Source: Litoditis marina
Taxonomy: Eukaryota > Nematoda > Chromadorea > Rhabditida > Rhabditidae
Assembly (NCBI GenBank): GCA_964036275.1
Contig: OZ038434.1
Coordinates: forward strand, 1,820,560 to 1,884,559
Direction: 5' to 3'
DNA length: 64,000 nt
Shown: piece after piece, positions 24,618 through 36,469 of the stretch
Layout of the letters: each line of letters opens with the position of its first letter
Numbering within the stretch: the first letter of the stretch is position 1
Notes under the pieces: model-generated
Told to the model about the DNA's origin: nothing
Databases searched by the model: none
What the model saw: only the letters and a program-made list of their open reading frames with translations
Translations under genes and position numbers: made by a program

Positions 24618-27600
24618 CATCTATCTTTGGTGAATTATTTTTACTAACCACCGCTCCACCGGATGTCGACTAGTCAATTGATCGATACCAATCAATACGT
24701 ATCCAATCAGTGTGGACCTATCCTTTTTCTTCTTCGGGTCACCCTCTCTGTAGACGTTTACGCACAATTCATCGTATTTGGGAAGCATTCTGAAAACGAA
24801 AAGTATCAAATTACGGAATAGGAATGAAATGAGTAACGTAATCATTTACCATTAGTAAATAAAGGGTTCATTTGGTTCATATTTTTTGAAAAAAGTATTA
24901 AATATGCCAATAACAATCTGTTCTAGAATAAGTTATAGAGAGCCTCTAAATTTGATGTGACACCAGAAGCCGTATGCATGAAACATCCCGGGCCGGGTTG
25001 GGATGCTATATCCCGAGCTGAATTGGCCGAGAAATAGCTAGGGATAGCATCCCAACCCGGCCCGGGATGTTTCATGCATACGACCTCCGGACACTTTTAC
25101 GCGGGCCTTTACGTTGGCGTAAAACAACGTATGTCATGTATATCGACTTAGTTAGCGTGTTTCGTCGGCGTAAATCGATACTCATGTTTTCTTCACTCTA
25201 AATATCACATCTGAAGGGTAGTCAAGAAACACTATTTCGCAACGATTTGAAGTGATTTAATAAATCTTGAAATCTTGAATCTTGAAATAACTGACGGGAA
25301 CTCGAAGTGCTCCCCCCAGAATACATTGTCCACCCGTGGTTTGGCAGTGGTTCTGGCGTGCAACACCTTGTCCAGGCAAATCTCACAAAAATACCTGCAA
25401 AACGAACTAAATGTTTAGACTGAAAGCCGTGAACATACATGTACTTGTACTGTCAGATGAGCACAAAATGAGAACAAATTAAACAACACCATAGAGCCAA
25501 GCAAGAGAACAGAGCATGGACAGAAAATAGTAGCAATATAGAAAGACACGGGAAGGAAATGGAGAGAGAAAAAGAGAGAGAAAAAGAGAAAAAGAGAGAA
25601 AGTGCTTACCTCCGTTTGGCGGGTATTCCCTTGGCCTCGAGAATCCATAGTTGTAGACCGTGTTCCAGCCTCCGCTGGAGATCTTGTCGCGGGTTCATCG
25701 TGCGACGGAGACTGAAAGAAATACATATTTGAAAAAGTTATACTATTACAAAATTCCTATAGTTATAGTATTTTAACTCTTGATAAGCTTCAAATCAGGG
25801 ATAGAACAGGAAGATCGTGAGATGTTAGAATGGGGTGGATTCTCCACGGGTCAAAAATGAAGTACAAAGTGGAATAGATAGTTTCTGATGTAACAATCAT
25901 GATGAAGTAGAACAATGAACAAGAGTTGCAAATGAATATCAATCGATCGATAGGTACTGAATACACAGTGGTCGCGCGGGGGCTGGTGTGTATTATTTGC
26001 CGGGCACAAAAGAGGGCTAATTAGGTAATGTTGTGCTACCGCTGGTCATGTTGTCAACAGTCAATGCAAATAGGGAGGGGGGGGGGGCAGGTGGGTCTGT
26101 TTGAAATGACCGCTCTTTTGGAATCGATCACAGGTAAGCTAACCCGTGAAACATTTGTGAGAGAAAGGACAACAGGTGAGGAACTTGAACTCAAAATTGA
26201 ATAAACAAGCTTGTATACGGTTCGACGATATGACCCCAAGGGGAAGTAATAAAAGGTGGGTTGTAGAAATCGCTTTTATGACCCTTTTTTACAGTACAGA
26301 GTATACGTACACGTAAACTCGAGAGATACAGCTCGAGGCGGTTCACTGTTTTTCCAATAAAAGGAGGGTTCCAGAGCTGAGCTAAGTTCAGTAGAGCAAA
26401 GAGAATTGCCATTACGAAACGAATGATAGGGAAGTGTACTGTAGTTGCCGCGTAGCTTTACTGAATAGAGGTAGAAAACATATGAAAGGTGGAAATGTTG
26501 ACTCTCTGCCTAGTCGCGGGAAACCCGAGCTGCTCCGCTTTTCTGTTGTTGCGATGGCTTCAGAGCAGCAAATATATACATGGAAAGAACGTCGAATGAT
26601 CAAAGCACCACTGAATGTTTCGCTCAACTTGAAGGCGGTTAAGTCGCAAAAACCATGGTAGGCGGTGGTAAGTTTGTTCGAAAGATTAGCGCAGTGGGTA
26701 TATATTGTAGGTTCGAAGATCGAAGTAAAAAGCAAACGTCGGTAAGAGAGAAAAAATAAACCTCATAATGTTAGGTGCTGTCGTCGACATACCCACTCTT
26801 GATCAAAGTTCGGAGAGCACTGAATCTCAAAAAAGAATAATACAAATCTATACAAAACTGAAAATCGGACAACCTAAGTTCTTGTTTTGAACTCCAATCA
26901 GTCATAGTGTGCCTAAAGGCATCGAGGGGCTGAGAGTTTCGAACACAATTAAAATCTCTAATATAATTAAGTTACAGTGTAAAACAATACTTGAGGGACA
27001 GGAAAATGGAATTGGTAGTCGACGAAATCTCTAGCGATAAATCAAGTACTAATTCGGGTTCTCACACGAAAAACCTTCCTGAATTACATGTTGGCGTAGC
27101 GCCAACCAACAATAATTTTCTCATGTCAAGGTTTTTCGAACATTGAACACAGGCAAACATTTCACTCCCAGCATGATGAGTTCAATGACGAAAAATTTGT
27201 AACATTCTCATTTCTGAAAGCAAGTAAACGGCAAACTCGATCTTTAAAGAACATCTTTGATTAGGTGCATATTTTCAATTCAAATACGTAGGTAGCACTT
27301 CATGATTTTGCACCAAAATAGACAATGCCAGCGCCGAAATAGACAATGCCAATTGACAAAAAGGAGGCCTGTTTCTCTCATTTTTCTGACTATTCGGACC
27401 ACATTAAGAAGGTACGTTTTCAATTTCATTGCTAATGACAGAGTGACAGTACTTTATGGAGTATTGTTAGAGCGAGGTTTATAGAATAAACGCGAGGCGC
27501 CCGAGTGGACAGCCAGGTGTGGATAACAACAGGGAGGTCCGGGCAACAGGTGGGGGACACAGAGGGACTCAGATATGCTCAAATGGGGGATATATGTATA

Positions 27601-30600
27601 CTTCGATGGATGAATCACGTTTACATGATCCATTTGTAGAGACTCGTTAGAAGGTTTCACGTGAGAGCACGTGAGGTATAAAAACCAATCGTCGAGTTTT
27701 CACGTACAACAGGGAAGTCAAGGTAACCCAAAGGGAGTGAGATCTGCTTAAATGGGGATATATGCATATTCAGGTGAACGGTTCACGTTCACGTGAAGCA
27801 CGGGAACCAGTTACGAAAGGTTGTTTCATGGGTGCACGTCACGTGAAACATTCAATACCCCCCCCCCCCCCCCCCCTATATTCATGCCTGAGATTCCACG
27901 CAAAACGCAAAAAAAGTCCGAACTCATGTATTTGTTCGGTTCAAATGTTTCCAGACTTGTTCTGTGATTACGATCATATTTAGTGCTATAAATAACTCCC
28001 CGATCGCTATTTTTGTAGCAAAACAGTAGCCGATACTATTTCTTTGTTTATATTTGGTTACAACAACAGATTCAGACATTGAACCATATATTGTAGAAAC
28101 AGTTGAAACAGTTAAAGAGAGTTTTATTAAAAAATTATCTAAGCGAATACTATATTTTGTAAATTAAAATGGTTGGTGCTGCCGTTTGCCATCAAATGGT
28201 CATCAAAATGCACGAACGGAAGTGGAATCGATTATAACTGTTTGCTTTTTTTTTGTTTCATGAGAGAGAGGTGAACGTTTCTCTTTTAAAATTATGAGAT
28301 TTCAATGAGATTTTTGAAGTATGAGATTTAAAAAAAAAGAAATTTGAGAGATATGGGAATTCAAAGTTTTTACAGAACCAAATGCGAAACCAACTCGTTT
28401 CGCATATATTTTCCTACTGGAACCGATAAGAACTTCAAACGTTCTACATTGTTCCATGTTATGAAAAATGTAATTGATCTTTGTGTCGAATAATACTGTA
28501 GGTTACAACGTATCTTATGCCAAACCAATCCACCAAAATATACACGCTTCACTGAGTAAAGTGCCCAAAACTCATAACTTGGTTTGAAAAAAAAGAGAAC
28601 GGAAACTAAAAAAGACAAAGAAGGACAGGCTAGAGTAAGGTCAATGGGCGAAACAACTGGGTCAATGGTTTGAGTTTTGGAAACAGAAAAAGACAGCTTG
28701 AAAACTCAAATTTAGATAAATATTTGGGATGAAAATGTATAAATCTGGAATTTTCTGGAAACACAACACGTTGTATTAAATAGTTTTACCTTTAGAGGAG
28801 GTCTTAAACAATGAAATACAAGTATTTTCGCTGTGTAATTTCAATATTGAAGAAGTTTCGATTATGAGTTTATTGGTTGGATTCATGCAAAGATGGTGGC
28901 TGATGTCCTTGAAGTGACACGAAGAAAGATGAAAAAGAAACAGATTGGGAGATATCAGGTAGGTGGGACAAGAAGGGAGAGAGGGAGAGTGAGAAAGAGG
29001 GAGAGAGAAAGAGAGAGGGAGGGAAAGTGAGAGAGAAAGAGAGAGAGAGGTAAGTACGCATGGTACGTGGTAGTGAGGTCATGATGAGAGAATGAAATTT
29101 AGACAAACACTAGGAAGAGAAGGGAATGAAAAAATGTGAAACATGGTTCGTGCTGATAGTACGAATCTACCTGGCCTACGCCCTCTGGCCTCCTATTTGA
29201 CTAGAATCGTAACGCGCCAATATGACTAACACGAACACACACATATAAATAACGGAAGAAAGGGAATGGGTAGGAAAAGAAGAATAACAGTGCAGAGAGA
29301 GGAGATACATTCGTGTTTGCGAAAGAAGAAAGAATGCCTTTTGAAGACGAATAGCCTAGTACGAGCTCAGAAGAGTTCTTTCATTCATATTGTATTTGCT
29401 ATTACATAACGAAATGAACCACCTTTTTAGATTCTTTCCAGAAATTCACTATTAGATGCTATTGCACTAATCCATAATTGTGAGTACAGTCAATATTCCT
29501 GCAACAAAACGAGAAAATGTGTTTCACACATATGAACCTAGTGCTACCGTAATGCGGAACCTATCTGGTGGTCAGCATTAGAGCATGATAAGGGGGCGGT
29601 TGGCGAATAATTATGTTTAAGCGGCTCTTTCGGGCCGCGCGAGAGGCACGATGATCGCCGCGGTAAACAGAATTAGGGACCACGCGGGCAGGGTGGCGGC
29701 TACTCGGCTACCGGCTGGCAGGCTGCGGGCTAGACAGTGGAGAACAGGTCCGACGATGGGATCTTACTTTAAGCCCCTCCAGCCCAGTTTTTGAACTGTT
29801 TGTTTTCACGTAAAGAACACCCTATTCTACCATTTCTGCAAATGACGTGGAAAGGTCCTGCTAGCATTCAGAATAGAGAAAAACGGAGGAAAACCCGACA
29901 AAGTTTAGTATTTCGCTAACTGAACAGCATGAACGAGATCTTGGAGCGATTATTTTCCGTGATTGTCACTCGTTGTTCCCTTCTGATTGAAAGATTCAAA
30001 CGGTAAGCGGTCAGAACGAAAAATATCGGTGAATCCTTTCCCTACGTTGCGAGGTGAGAAAACTGCATTGGTACTGAAGAAACTTTGCCGCAGCAAGAGG
30101 CTGGCTAGGCGGCAGTAGCAAACACATAAATATAATTCGCTTGCTGACAGATAAATAAAAACAATCATGTATAATAACATATCGATTGGTTTGTGGTAAA
30201 CTAAGGAGTTTAGAACTTTACGTGTATCTATATATCCTTTATAGTCGATAATTCGTCAAATGATCCGGTTGTAGTCTATGAAACGGTGTACCGCATGCGC
30301 GGACGAAAACGAATGACGGACGGATTATTTGGCAAGAAGATAATCGAAATCGAGCGATCATCTATACGACATCAAAGGAGACCGCAATTGCCAGAGGGCA
30401 ACCGGTTGACTCGTCGCGAAGCGGCGGATGAACGTCGCGACGCGAGCGAAAGTCGCCGCGAACAGCTTCGGCTAGTTTAGTTGTTTTGGGGGTCCATCTA
30501 TGGGAAAAAAGATGAACAGTTGATAGTAAAGCCGTTAACGAAACGTGACTATCTCTGGTACAGTTTAAAAAGTGGGAAAGCTGGAAACTGATTTATATCA

Positions 30601-31794
30601 AAGGAGACTGTGAGAAAAGAAACGTTATGCTTGATATTTTGGTAGATGTAGGAAAAATGGAAACTGTTCTACGCATTCAGCGTTCACTCATGGAAAATTT
30701 TGAACAACTATAGAAAGAAATGTCGAAATGATGTTTTCCATGTATGATATCATTACAAACTGGCTTCGATCGAACAAGGCACTGCCATTTGTCACTTTCT
30801 TACCAAGAGGTCTACCAAAACAACTATTTCTAAATGGGAATGACGCCATTCTATTCAAAAAATGCAAAAATACACGTTTACAACGTTTTTTTTGTTCGCG
30901 GAAAAGCTATCTAAGTGTGAAAAGGTAAGATTTCTGAGTTGATGAGTTGATGTACGAAAGAATTGTTCTGACAAAAAAGTGAGACAAACTTTTCGCAGAG
31001 ATGAACCCAAATGACGTTTCTTTCGTAAAAGGGAAGTAAAGAAATGTATAACTAATCATCGCTCACGCTTGATTCAGTTTTCGATTGCCTCCCCAACTGT
31101 ATATCACATGTTTGCGTCAGTAAAAGTTACGGAAAAGGTAACAAAAAGGGGCGGAGCCTATCGCCAATCGAGAGATACCAATAGATAATGTCTAGTGCGC
31201 AACTATTGCACTTGACCCTCTTATAGTAGAGAGGGAGAGATTGACAGGCTAATATAGAAAAGAGAGAGATAATGCGAAGGTGAGAGGGAACAGAGATCAC
31301 GAGATAACGGGTTTGAGAAGATGTAATGTATTGTTGATGTAAAATAAAATATGGTGGGCGTCGAATTAAAAATCTACCTCGCTGGATTCGAACCCACCCC
31401 AAACTGTTTGTCGCAAACGCTAACCAAAACACTAGCGAAAGGAATAACTGTCGTGATAACTATGTTCAGATACACAGTATGCTACCGTTTATATCTAATG
31501 GTCACGACTATGATAACAAAGATGTTGACGTCTAGGCCGTAAGTTGGAGTGTTCGTTGGATGAAAAGATGAATTGACCTCGAAAGGCGGAAGGCGGAGAA
31601 AAAGACACATTTTAAAGTAGGCCGGCGATGAGAAGGCAGGGGTAGAAAGGTGTGAAATCACTAATAACGATGGCGAGAGATGGAATAAAGAAGAAATTGA
31701 GAGAGAGAGAGATAAGTTAGAAAGAGACAGGTAGTCATACGGTGAGAGAAGGAGAAGTAGGAGGGGGAGGAGAGAGAAACATAGAGACGGATAT

Positions 31795-31883
<89 letters not shown>

Positions 31884-34800
31884 AATAACATGGTGATTTG
31901 CAAGAACTCTCTGGTGCAATGAAGTGCGCGGCATTCTATTACTAGCGGATGCGATTCAATTTCAGCCTTCCGGTCCCTCTTGGAAACAAATTGGGCGCCT
32001 CGGGGCATACAAGACACAGATGACGTCATCAAAGACGATGATCACGTCAGTGAGTGGAAATAATCGACACAACGAAGAAAAGCTGGATTGCGTTACTTTG
32101 GTTGAAATTTTTTTGGAGTTCAAAACTTGCGTTATAGTTCGTTGGATGAAAAGATGAATTGACCTCGAAAGGCGGAAGGCGGAGAAAAAGACACATTTTA
32201 AAGTAGGCCGGCGATGAGAAGGCAGGGGTAGAAAGGTGTGAAATCACTAATAACGATGGCGAGAGATGGAATAAATTACAAACTGCTTAGAAAGGTCAAA
32301 AAATTGATACTGTGTGGGATAGAACCTGCATGGCTGAAAAATGATTTGTGAAACCTACAAACCAGAGTGATAGACAGATATTAGTTGGAGACGCAGAGAT
32401 GAAGCGAAAAACAACTGAACAAGTGACGAAAATCGGCGGTCAGATGAAGAAAATCCACACATGTGGTGGGGATAAATCAATGTATCGCCCCGGTCGAGGG
32501 ATATGAAAATTGCGAGGGAGTGAGAGTTAGAGGAAACAGAGAAAGAGAGAGAGGAGGGTATGAGAGAACAAGAGAGATTAAAAGAGAGAGAGAAAGGAGA
32601 GTGTCGTGCCATGAGAGCGCCTGATTATGTATGAATTGAAGGTCATTTTAAATGACCAAGTCCCATAGCGGTGAGATCTTATCTATCGAGCAAATGCCGC
32701 AAATTTGAATGCCTGCACCATCCCATCAATTCGCGCCAAAACAAACAAAAGATAAAAACTATTCGTACTTTTACATACACCCAATCTTTATTGAAAAACG
32801 GGTCATTGTGCGATTTTTTTCTAGAGCATCAAGTGCTTTCTCAAAATATAATTTTTATCGTACTAATTTCTATTCACTTCTCATTCTCATCTTACTCTCA
32901 TTTTGACAATGTTCGAAGTTTTAAGCAGTTGTTAAATCTATCGTTATTTGCGAATAATTAGGTAGTAATAAAGATTAAGGAATAACAAAAAAAACAGAGC
33001 AAATAAATCAATAGATCAGTTTCGAACTATTATGCAAATGAGGTCTATAAGGGAACAGTTATGTTTGCTGTGTTGTAGTGGTCAGTGGTTACGGGGAGGG
33101 CGGGGGGAGTCAGAAATCAATAATCACCTATGCGGTAGGGTCAGACACAGACAAATACCTCTCCGAAGGTCGGCGGTTCGAGTCCCGGCTAAGGTAGGAA
33201 ACTATTGCTTTTCTGTATTTGTGATTATTACTAAAGATTGATTTAGGAAATGTTACACCAAAATGTCCACTTGAATATTACGAAACACCACATTAAATTA
33301 CTTCGTCAAAAGTTTGGAGGGTGGGTTTGATGAAATTTACTTGGGACATTTCGGAAAATGAATAATCCAGAGAGATTGGCCAAACGAGGGGGGGGGGGGG
33401 GGGGGGGGTTGGGGTTCAACATTGTCTACTTATTAGGGTTGTTAAACTCGAACTCGAAACTCGACTCGACTCGAAAAAACTCGAAAATTTTCGAGTTGAG
33501 TCGAACTCGAAACTCGAAAACTCGAAATTTCTCAAAACTCGAAAACTCGAAAACTCGAAATTTTCCAAAAACGCGACAACTCGAAAACTCGAAAACTCGA
33601 AATTTCCCAAAACTCAAAAACTCGAAAACTCGAAAACTCGAAATTTCCCAAAACTCGAAAACTCGAAAACTCGAAAACTCGAAATTTTGAACGCCAAAAC
33701 TCGAAAATCAAAATTTCGGACTCGAAAAATGTCTATTTTGGGTCCAAAAACACTCAAAACTCGACTCGACTCGAAAAAAACTCGAAAATTTTCGAGTTGA
33801 GTCGAACTCGAAACTCGAAAACTCGAAATTTCCCAAAACTCAAAAACTCGAAAACTCGAAAACTCGAAATTTCCCAAAACTCAAAAACTCGAAAACTCGA
33901 AAACTCGAAATTTCCCAAAACTCGAAAACTCGATAACTCGAAAACTCGAAATTTCCCAAAACTCGAAAACTCGAAAACTCGAAAACTCGAAAGTTCCCAA
34001 AACTCGAAAACTCGAAAACTCGAAATTTTGAACTCGATTAACAACCCTACTACTTATGGAGGACGCATCACATACTCTCACGGTGCAGCACTTATAATGA
34101 GCGAGAGGAGAGAGAGACAGGACAGGGAAGAGAGAAGTAGAGAGAGAGAGAGATAAAGACACAGAGAGAGAGAGAGGGAGGGGGGAAGAGAGAGAGAGAG
34201 AGAGGGGGGGGGAGAAAGAGAATTAGACTACGTAGATATAATTCCATTAGAAATAGAGACATAATAAGTAAGCGGTAGTTAGTCCTAAAGTGGTGAGAAA
34301 CAAGAAAGTATGGAAGAGGATAACAACCGTACTGCTCCTATCCCTGAAAAGACGAGCGGGTGAGGAAATGAGGGGGGGGGGAGATAAATGACTACCTAAA
34401 TGAGTTGTGGCTGGTGGTTATGGATGGGAAGGGAGAATGAATTACCTCCTCCCAAGAATAAGGAAAGAAGGTAGGTGGAAGCTACTCAAAAATCAAGAAT
34501 GTAAAATATTATAATAAATTTGGAGTCTCAGAAAAAGTGAACCTGAAGCTTTAAATTGACAAAAGTAGATGATAAATTGAGTATAAACTCACTTTTCTAT
34601 CCACTTCGCTCTTTCCAAGGGAGTTCTACATGCGTAATACGTATTGGCGACTCGGAAACAGTTGGGAACAGGCAACACTGAGGAGTGAATGGGATGTAGA
34701 CGAACATCTTCTCCTGAATGCACTAATGTGAGCATGGCAGAGTGGTAGTGGGGGCGGCGGCGGGTCGAACGTCGAAGGTTCGAGTCCGCGCACTCGCCCA

Positions 34801-35347
34801 GTTTTTTTTATTCCAGTCTTCAAGAAGGTTATATCATTTGTTCTTGTTTCTATGCAAAATAGAAATGGGTAGAAATTCATTTTTTTCGAGCAATTTGGTA
34901 TACAGAAACTTTGACCTACCTAGATCGATCATATGTGAGGTTGTGCTGAAATTCAACAGACTCTCATGCGATCGGCTCGATTTCAAGGACGGATGCTCTT
35001 TGGCAGGGTTACTGTAGCTCCGATTTGCGTATGTGACGGAGAGTAGGTTTTCCTGGGAGCGCTGTGCATCTACACGGTTCAGTGTACTGAAAAAATACAA
35101 ATCAAATCGAGAAGGTGTGCCTACATCACTCTAACATCCTTCTCTACCTTCTCTTTTCCATCTCTCTTTTTCTTCTTCTTCTCTCTCTCTCTCAGTCTCT
35201 CTATTTTTCTCCTATTTTCATCGCACTTCAGTTCTCATCTATTTCATATCTCTCTCAGATCACTGTACATTCTCTTTCAATTTATTTCTCTTCAATCTGA
35301 ACCTACTGTAATTCGGTACACGTAAGAAGTTGTGAAGTATGATGCAG

Positions 35348-35403
<56 letters not shown>

Positions 35404-36428
35404 TTCTCACTCTCTCACTCTCTCCTTCTTTATTCTGACATTTTCAGCTAAACTTCTACTTTTTTTGAGCTCAACTCTCTTCTTGTTCTCAGCACGTTGC
35501 TCACCGTTCGTCATCAGAATTCACCGTATATGTCCCACACAACAACCGCATCTTCAACATTACCCAATCTATGCAAGTTGCATATCAGAACAATGCACAA
35601 GTCACTGGTTTGTAGAATGAAACACCAGACGATGAAGCTACTTCCCTGCGCAAATAGCGAATCCCACAGAGTTTTGCGAACTACGCCAAGCGTTCAAAAT
35701 AAATTATGGAAAGACTAGAAATTATACGTGAAATTATACGGCTGGAATAGTTGCCGTAAAATAATGTTATCATTATTAAATGAAGAAAAACACGAATGTG
35801 AAGAGTAGATTAGGTGAGAATGTGGTGTAGTCAATCTGTGGTTGATTATGTTACATGCAACCGCGGGATCAAATTAGGCGAAAAACGAGTGAAACGAGGT
35901 CAAAAGTAGAGGTTTTGCATGCAAATTTATAGTCTCCTCCCGCGAACAAAAATTATGAACTAGCTTATTTATCACCAGTATGTACTCTGAAGGTCAGTAC
36001 GTGTAAAACAACCTACAATACAGAGAAGAAGAAGTACTTATTTGGAAAAAGGAAAATAATAATAAGACTTTAGTTGATGAGTACATAGGTCTCTTGAGGA
36101 TTTATGAATGGTTTTTTGAGCATGAGTAATTGTGAAAACAAGTTAAAGAAATGGAAATAGGTGTGAACTTCTAGAAAACTTTTATGAAACTTGGAAACAG
36201 TTGAAGTTGTTTGAGTCGAGCGTGCGCAAGAAAGTAGAGAATGCCGGTTTGAGAGTAGAAACGAGTTCAATCTTGGGGGGGGGGGGGTGGTTCAAAGAGG
36301 GAGGGATAACGAGGGGAGTCTGATCCCCTATTCAAGGGATTAGACGCGCGGCGCGAAAACGAAAACGCGCAGGTGATACTAAAATCTCTCTCTCTCTCTC
36401 TCCCCCCCCCTCTCCCTCTCTCTCTCTC

Positions 36429-36469
<41 letters not shown>

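Larger units (their letters stand above)
25712..34592. other. gap-2: 8.9-kb intron of the RasGAP gene
   Basis: It separates the PH-region exon (34593) from the first C2 exon (25711). It contains repeats listed separately, two GC-rich patches (29600-29760 and 30290-30480) and no exon I can join in frame. An acceptor/donor-bounded stretch at 26805-26838 was considered but is not needed for frame continuity. Confidence 0.7.

Noticed and set aside
26805..26838. Acceptor/donor-bounded stretch that could be an extra RasGAP exon
   Set aside because: The neighbouring exons (34593 and 25711) already join in frame across a conserved motif (WIEN|LRRT), so an insertion there would break it.
30286..30480. 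64-codon Arg/Glu-rich plus-strand frame in a GC-rich patch
   Set aside because: There is no acceptor or donor partner and no family resemblance; the minus strand is similarly open, so GC composition probably explains it.
31365..31440. tRNA-like sequence on the minus strand (gggttcgaatcc with a partly paired acceptor stem)
   Set aside because: The anticodon stem-loop lacks T33 and has the wrong size, and the D arm is poor; at most a tRNA-derived repeat.
31661..32032. Long Ser/Leu-repeat reading frames over GA/CT tracts (also at 35339, 43995, 45716, 58622 and others)
   Set aside because: They are translations of dinucleotide repeats; there are no splice context or protein features outside the repeat.
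33074..33190. A-box/B-box-like pair (tagtggtcagtgg ... ggttcgagtcc)
   Set aside because: The spacing is too long for a tRNA without an intron and the T stem does not pair.
33358..34162. Open frames with Asn-Ser-Lys-Thr-Arg or Phe-Arg-Val repeats
   Set aside because: They are six-frame products of the minisatellite inside the hAT-like element; period and TIRs explain them.
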